Assembly (NCBI GenBank): GCA_015066095.1
Contig: SVPC01000005.1
Location: 1-64,000, forward strand
From: Oscillospiraceae bacterium
GTDB lineage: Bacteria > Bacillota > Clostridia > Oscillospirales > Acutalibacteraceae
DNA: 64,000 nt
Reading direction: 5' to 3'
Shown in pieces: positions 59,932 through 64,000 of the stretch. Both the position numbers and the translations under genes were made by a program. Every line of letters begins with the position of its first letter. Position 1 is the stretch's first letter. The notes beneath the pieces were generated by a model that did not search any database, had not been told where the DNA came from, and worked only from the letters and a program-made list of their open reading frames with translations.

Positions 59932-61008
59932 TTAAGCTTCTTCCTCAGATTTTAATGCTTCGGTACGATAATAGGTAATAAGCGCATCTACAACCTCGGT
60001 CATATCACCATTTAGTATTTGTTCTAACTTATAAAGTGTGAGACCAATTCGGTGGTCGGTAACTCTGCCTTGGGGATAGTTATAGGTGCGTATGCGTTCG
60101 CTTCGGTCACCGGTACCAACCTGATTTTTACGGTCGGAAGCGATTGCTTCGTCGTGTTTTCTTTGTTCTTCGTCTAAAAGGCGTGAACGCAAAATTTTAA
60201 GCGCTTTATCCTTGTTTTTAAACTGACTTCGTTCGTCCTGACATTCTACAACAGTACCTGTGGGAATGTGGGTTACACGAATAGCGGACGAAGTTTTATT
60301 GATGTGCTGACCACCGGCACCTGATGAACGGAAGGTGTCAATTTTAAGGTCGGCAGGGTTGATTTCAAGTTCAACATCGTCGGCTTCGGGCAAAACCGCT
60401 ACCGTTACGGTGGAGGTGTGTATACGGCCCTGTGTTTCGGTATCGGGCACACGCTGAACACGGTGAACACCGCTTTCGTACTTGAATTTGGAGTAAGCGC
60501 CGTTACCCTCAATCATAAAGCATATTTCTTTATAACCGCCAAGTTCGGTTTCGTTAGCGCTCATAACCTCTACTTGCCAACGGTTCGTTTCGGCGTACAT
60601 TGTGTACATTCTATAAAGTGAACCCGCAAAGAGCGCCGCTTCTTCGCCACCCGCACCGCCGCGGATTTCTATAATAACGTTTTTATCGTCGTTGGGGTCT
60701 TTGGGTAAAAGCAGTATTTTAAGTTCACCCGAAAATATTTCAATATTTTCTTTTGCTTCTTTCAGCTCTTCTTCGGCAAGTTCTTTGAAATCTTTGTCAA
60801 GATTCGGTTCTGCCAAAATTTCCAAAGCATCCTTTTCTGCCGCCTTTGCTGCGGTATACTCGCGGTATTTTTCAACAATAGGGGTGAGTTCCGCGTGTTC
60901 TTTCATAAGTTTTGTGAAAACTTCGTTATTAGAAGCTACATCGGGGCGTGTAAGTTCTATACCGATTTGTTCATAGCGGTTTACAACAGATTCTAATTTA
61001 TCAAACAT
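59932..61008 (-). CDS. prfA: Peptide chain release factor 1
   Basis: It terminates translation at UAA and UAG. The 358-aa protein starts at ATG 61008 after GGAGATATATA, 27 codons inside the track ORF. The GGQ peptidyl-hydrolysis motif is in [20 protein letters not shown]. The stop-codon recognition region has [15 protein letters not shown] after a [11 protein letters not shown] segment. Its ATG overlaps the DUF951 stop by one base. No prmC methylase lies next to it in this window. Confidence 0.97.
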   Translation of the reverse strand: MFDKLESVVNRYEQIGIELTRPDVASNNEVFTKLMKEHAELTPIVEKYREYTAAKAAEKDALEILAEPNLDKDFKELAEEELKEAKENIEIFSGELKILLLPKDPNDDKNVIIEIRGGAGGEEAALFAGSLYRMYTMYAETNRWQVEVMSANETELGGYKEICFMIEGNGAYSKFKYESGVHRVQRVPDTETQGRIHTSTVTVAVLPEADDVELEINPADLKIDTFRSSGAGGQHINKTSSAIRVTHIPTGTVVECQDERSQFKNKDKALKILRSRLLDEEQRKHDEAIASDRKNQVGTGDRSERIRTYNYPQGRVTDHRIGLTLYKLEQILNGDMTEVVDALITYYRTEALKSEEEA

Positions 61009-61199
61009 TATATATCTCCATTTGCTTTGATTATTTTCTTTAGGCCCTTTTCGGCTTTGGAACGCGGTATCATCACTTCGTGGGCACAACCGTCACAACG
61101 AAGACGAAAATCCATACCTATGCGCAGTACGGAAAAGGTGTTGCACCCGCAGGGGTGTTTTTTCTTCATTAAAAGTTTATCACCTATATTTATATCCAT
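61008..61199 (-). CDS. DUF951 zinc-binding small protein
   Basis: 63 aa; the DUF951 family is conserved in Firmicutes and its function is unknown. The pattern [11 protein letters not shown] and RCDGCAH gives four cysteines for one zinc, and [14 protein letters not shown] forms the C-terminus. The ATG follows CGGAGGAAAAA. It is the first gene of the prfA-tsaC-coaE-aminopeptidase operon, its stop overlapping the prfA start by one base. Tight linkage to prfA hints at a translation-related role. Confidence 0.92.
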   Translation of the reverse strand: MDINIGDKLLMKKKHPCGCNTFSVLRIGMDFRLRCDGCAHEVMIPRSKAEKGLKKIIKANGDI

Positions 61200-61230
61200 T
61201 TTTTCCTCCGCACATAAAAATTCATTATAT

Positions 61231-61259
61231 ATTATATACTATAAAACTAAAAAAGGCAA
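61231..61259 (-). promoter_or_regulatory. Promoter of the DUF951-prfA operon
   Basis: On the minus strand TTGCCT, 17 bp, TATAAT. Confidence 0.75.
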
Positions 61260-61276
61260 TACTTTACAAAAACTCA

Positions 61277-61305
61277 TTGACAAAAAAGAAAATATGTTGT
61301 AATAT
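61277..61305 (+). promoter_or_regulatory. Promoter of the tandem CNNM genes
   Basis: TTGACA, 17 bp, TAATAT, back-to-back with the prfA-operon promoter. Confidence 0.7.
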
Positions 61306-61337
61306 GTACTTACTTTTAAAAAATAGGAGTTGATATT

Positions 61338-62351
61338 GTGGACGACGGTCCGGCGGGCAGTATAATTTTATTTGTAATTTTAATAGTGTTGAGCGGTTAC
61401 TTTTCAGGTACCGAGATTTCGTTAGCTTCAGTTAACCGAATTCATATGATGAGCAAGGCTTCAAAAGACAGTAAGGGTGCAAAGCGTGTGCTTTGGGTTC
61501 TTGATAATTTTGACGAGGCTTTGTCCGTGTTACTTATTGGTAACAATATTGTGAATATCGGTTGTGCAACGCTTGCTACTACTATTGCTCTTGGGAGCTT
61601 TGGCGCCCAGTGGGTTGCGGTAGCGACGGCGATTGCGACTGTGGTTATTTTTATTTTTGGCGAAATTTTACCCAAGTGCTTTGCCCGCGCTTGTAATGAA
61701 AAGTTTGCTGAGATTGCATCATTACCGCTTGTTACTTTAATGAAAATATTAAAGCCTATTTCTATAACCCTTACAGCGCTTACAACCTTAATTTCAAAAC
61801 CATTTAAAAAGCATAGCGACAATCAGGTTACTATGACCGAAGAAGAGTTGACCGATATCGTCGAAAATATTTCTGAAGAGGAAGATTTTGATGAGGAAAA
61901 AGGCGAACTTATGAAATCGGCGCTTCAATTTTCACAGTCATTTGCAGGTGATGTTATGACACCGTGGGATGAGGTTGAAACTATTTCGATAGCGCTTAAA
62001 ACACCTGAGATTTTAAAGGTTGTAAAAAATTCTGTACATTCGCGAATTCCTGTTACTGACCGCAAGGGTAACATTCGAGGTGTTTTGCAGATAAGAAAAT
62101 TCCTTAAAGCATATATGAAGCATAAGAATAACGTAATAATTGCAAGTATTATTGATTATCCGTATTATGTGGATGAATATATGCCGATTGATGAAGTACT
62201 TACAGAAATGAGTAACCATCGCCGTAATTTGAGTTTTGTCAAAGGTGCGAACGGTGCGGTAATAGGTATTATTTCGGTGGAAGACATTTTGGAAGAACTC
62301 GTGGGCGAAATCTACGACGAAAACGACGTAGGAGGTGCCGAAGATGAGTGA
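61338..62351 (+). CDS. CNNM/HlyC-CorC family membrane protein, short form
   Basis: 337 aa, GTG start after AGGAG. A DUF21 membrane domain (about 1-150, with SGYFSGTEISLASVN and IGNNIVNIGCATLA) is followed by a CBS pair (about 195-325, ending IGIISVEDILEELVGEIYDE). The C-terminal CorC_HlyC domain found in its downstream paralogue is missing. The family exports Mg2+ or related ions or regulates such transport. Its last 8 nt overlap the next gene, so the two are made together. Confidence 0.9.
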   Translation: MDDGPAGSIILFVILIVLSGYFSGTEISLASVNRIHMMSKASKDSKGAKRVLWVLDNFDEALSVLLIGNNIVNIGCATLATTIALGSFGAQWVAVATAIATVVIFIFGEILPKCFARACNEKFAEIASLPLVTLMKILKPISITLTALTTLISKPFKKHSDNQVTMTEEELTDIVENISEEEDFDEEKGELMKSALQFSQSFAGDVMTPWDEVETISIALKTPEILKVVKNSVHSRIPVTDRKGNIRGVLQIRKFLKAYMKHKNNVIIASIIDYPYYVDEYMPIDEVLTEMSNHRRNLSFVKGANGAVIGIISVEDILEELVGEIYDENDVGGAEDE

Positions 62352-63624
62352 TATTATACTTTATTTGTTCGTAGTGGCTTTGATTTTGGTGTCGGCATTT
62401 TTCTCGGCTACCGAGATTGCATACTCTAGCGTTAATGTGTTACGCCTTAAAAATCTTTTAAAGGAAAGAAGCACACTTTCGCGCCAGATGGCGGTGAAGA
62501 TTATTGACGACTATGATAATCTTTTAAGCAGTATACTTATAGGTAATAATATTGCCAATATGGCATCTTCTTCTATCGCAACAGTTTTGGTTGTAGGATG
62601 GTTTGGCGGCGACGAAGACTACGCTTGGGTTTCCACTGTGGGAACGACTGTTTTGGTACTGATTTTTGGCGAGATTGTGCCTAAAGTATTAGCAAAGCAG
62701 TTCCCTGAAATATTTTGTTGTTTCTCGGCAATTCCGATTTATGTGTTATCAATAATATTTACACCTATCAACTTTGTAATAATGGGCTTTGTAAATCTTG
62801 TTTCAAAGATTTGGGAAAAGAATGTGGATGATAGCGAGGCCGTTTCAGAAGAAGATTTTGAAAATATTATTGATATAGTTGAAGATGAGGGTGTATTGGA
62901 CGAAGAACAATGCGACCTTTTGCAAAATGCACTCGATTTCGATGAAGTTTTGGCTTACGAAATCATTACACACCGTGTAGATATGGAAGCACTTGATATT
63001 CGTGACCCGTATGAAATAAACTTGCGCAAGTGTGAAGAAACCACATATTCGCGTTTGCCGGTTTACGAAGACACAACCGATAATATTATAGGTATACTCC
63101 ACCTTAATCATTTTTATAAAACTTATGTGGAAAAGAGCAAGGTAAATATTCGTGAACTTTTATTACCTGTCACCTTCGTACATAAGACTATGCCATTGCC
63201 CGATGTGCTTGAAAAAATGAAGGAAAACAAGTGCCATATGGTAGTTGTGCTTGACGAGTACGGCGGTACTATGGGTATTCTCACGATGGAAGACGTGCTC
63301 GAACAGCTGGTTGGCGAAATATTTGACGAGTCGGACGAAATTGAACGCGAGTTCATTTGCGTTGACGATACACATTTTGAAGCCGACGGCGATATGCGTG
63401 TTTACGATTTCTTTGACGAGTTTGATATTGATATTGATGAGGACGAGGAATTTGAAGCTGATTCTGCCACAGTAGGCGGTTGGACACTCACAATGCTTGA
63501 GGGTGAGGTTGAAGAAGGCAGTACCTTTACTTGGGAAAACCTTAATATAACAGTCCTTAAAACCGACGGTTTCAGAGTAGAACGCATAGCGGTTGAACAA
63601 ATGCAGCAAGAAGAGGAAGAATAA
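62344..63624 (+). CDS. CNNM/HlyC-CorC family membrane protein, full form
   Basis: 426 aa from ATG 62344 after GGAGGTGCCGAAG; the track starts three codons early. It carries DUF21 (about 1-170, SAFFSATEIAYSSVNVLRLK, IGNNIANMASSSIATVLV), two CBS motifs (about 195-330, DNIIGILHLNHFYK and GTMGILTMEDVLEQLVGEIF) and the CorC_HlyC domain (about 345-420, DGDMRVYDFFDEFDID, WTLTMLEGEVEEG). It is a paralogue of the gene it overlaps; the pair may form a hetero-oligomer. The role in Mg2+ or other cation balance is inferred from the family. Confidence 0.92.
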   Translation: MSDIILYLFVVALILVSAFFSATEIAYSSVNVLRLKNLLKERSTLSRQMAVKIIDDYDNLLSSILIGNNIANMASSSIATVLVVGWFGGDEDYAWVSTVGTTVLVLIFGEIVPKVLAKQFPEIFCCFSAIPIYVLSIIFTPINFVIMGFVNLVSKIWEKNVDDSEAVSEEDFENIIDIVEDEGVLDEEQCDLLQNALDFDEVLAYEIITHRVDMEALDIRDPYEINLRKCEETTYSRLPVYEDTTDNIIGILHLNHFYKTYVEKSKVNIRELLLPVTFVHKTMPLPDVLEKMKENKCHMVVVLDEYGGTMGILTMEDVLEQLVGEIFDESDEIEREFICVDDTHFEADGDMRVYDFFDEFDIDIDEDEEFEADSATVGGWTLTMLEGEVEEGSTFTWENLNITVLKTDGFRVERIAVEQMQQEEEE

Positions 63625-63630
63625 ATTTAG

Positions 63631-63662
63631 GGCTCTGCAAAATATTTTGCAGAGCCTATAAT
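63631..63662 (+). terminator. Terminator of the CNNM pair
   Basis: Perfect 12-bp stem GGCTCTGCAAAA/TTTTGCAGAGCC with a minimal loop, then TATAATTTTTT. Confidence 0.85.
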
Positions 63663-63668
63663 TTTTTG

Positions 63669-63697
63669 TTGAAAAATAATACAATATGTAGTATAGT
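63669..63697 (+). promoter_or_regulatory. Promoter of the DUF3048 lipoprotein gene
   Basis: TTGAAA, 17 bp, TATAGT, about 40 bp before the ATG. Confidence 0.75.
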
Positions 63698-63738
63698 ATA
63701 TATTGTAGAAAAATTATGGTTTTTGGGAGGCAACTACA

Positions 63739-64000
63739 ATGTATAGGAAATTTTTAGCAGTAATCTTATGTGTTTTAATGCTGTTTTTGGCAGCCTGTGG
63801 CGGGGCGGAAGAAACGACTGAATCTAAACCAAAGGAAGTATCATCCGAAGTCAAGCCTCCTGAACCGGTATATTATGTGAATAATCTTACAGGTGAGCAA
63901 AATCTTACAGATGAAGCATTGGCGAACCGTCGACCTGTTGCTATAATGATAAATAACGCTTGGGAAGGTACCCGCGGCGATGCGCAAAGTGTACAAACAG
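63739..64000 (+). CDS. DUF3048 (YerB-like) lipoprotein, cut by window end
   Basis: Absent from the ORF track because it has no stop in the window. The ATG follows GGGAGGCAACTACA. The first 87 residues show a lipoprotein signal with lipobox FLAACGG (Cys 20), a charged Ser/Pro/Glu linker and YYVNNLTGEQNLTDEALANR leading to RPVAIMINNAWEGTRGDAQS. That matches the start of the DUF3048 family (Bacillus YerB), whose function is unknown. The rest lies outside the window. Confidence 0.85.
   Translation, partial: MYRKFLAVILCVLMLFLAACGGAEETTESKPKEVSSEVKPPEPVYYVNNLTGEQNLTDEALANRRPVAIMINNAWEGTRGDAQSVQT

Noticed and set aside
1-64000. CRISPR array, prophage or rRNA operon
   Set aside because: No regularly spaced direct repeats, phage structural genes or rRNA-like sequences were found on reading both strands.

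Overview
The window is about 64 kb of AT-rich DNA from a spore-forming, probably anaerobic Firmicute, most likely an uncultured member of Clostridia (Oscillospirales or Ruminococcaceae-like). This placement is inferred from gene content. The main indicators are spoVT, a split GlgC/GlgD ADP-glucose pyrophosphorylase, a K+-type membrane pyrophosphatase, AdhE with a Rex-type operator, a two-subunit Fe-S fumarase, MurE with the meso-diaminopimelate signature, strong AGGAGG ribosome sites and many TTG/GTG starts. No phage, CRISPR array, rRNA or intact transposase gene was seen.

Layout. 0-3.2 kb: a minus-strand surface operon (cohesin-like secreted protein, an unlisted 44-aa acidic peptide, a membrane-anchored Ser/Thr-rich protein) and a zinc-ribbon/HTH protein. 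3.3-17 kb: Na/Pi transporter with glyS; two small conserved proteins; the iscS-thiI-pncC sulfur/tRNA-thiolation operon; an amino-acid symporter with a Xaa-Pro peptidase; and a queT-sugar transferase-AI-2E-type permease operon. 16.7-17.2 kb: tRNA-Gly and tRNA-Leu on opposite strands. 17.3-23 kb: comEC, holA (interrupted by a one-base frameshift), rnmV, a WYL regulator and a DUF1846 protein. 23-28.7 kb: glycogen synthesis (glgC-glgD-glgA), uppP and an esterase. 28.8-30.3 kb: a probable 6S RNA diverging from a cobalamin riboswitch that controls a DUF4430 lipoprotein and an ECF-type S component. 30.3-39.2 kb: degV, a YitT protein, a ZIP transporter, a transsulfuration-type PLP enzyme, dapF, murE and hppA. 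39.2-45.6 kb: an esterase, a two-subunit fumarase, adhE and a phosphotransferase.

45.6-52 kb is a xylose/xylan cassette: an AraC regulator diverges from a GH3 beta-xylosidase, xylulokinase and xylose isomerase. It releases xylose from xylo-oligosaccharides and converts it to xylulose 5-phosphate. The cassette is bracketed by two ~170-bp repeats, each starting with a shortened copy of the spoVT 5' end and ending in the same hairpin. 52-55.4 kb looks accessory: an AlbA-type ATPase/wHTH gene has a 16-bp palindrome filling its promoter spacer, and the same 16-mer sits inside a perfect 42-bp palindrome just after its stop. A lipoprotein and a small XRE repressor share a dyad operator, and intact spoVT follows. 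55.4-56 kb is a hairpin-rich MITE-like repeat next to tRNA-Thr. 56-64 kb is housekeeping: an XRE regulator, M18 aminopeptidase, coaE, threonylcarbamoyl-AMP synthase, prfA, DUF951, two tandem CNNM/CorC-type proteins and a DUF3048 lipoprotein cut by the window end.

Most promoters listed are near-consensus -35/-10 pairs with 17-bp spacing read directly from the sequence. Several move gene starts downstream of those in the ORF track. Functions are by family recognition without database searches.
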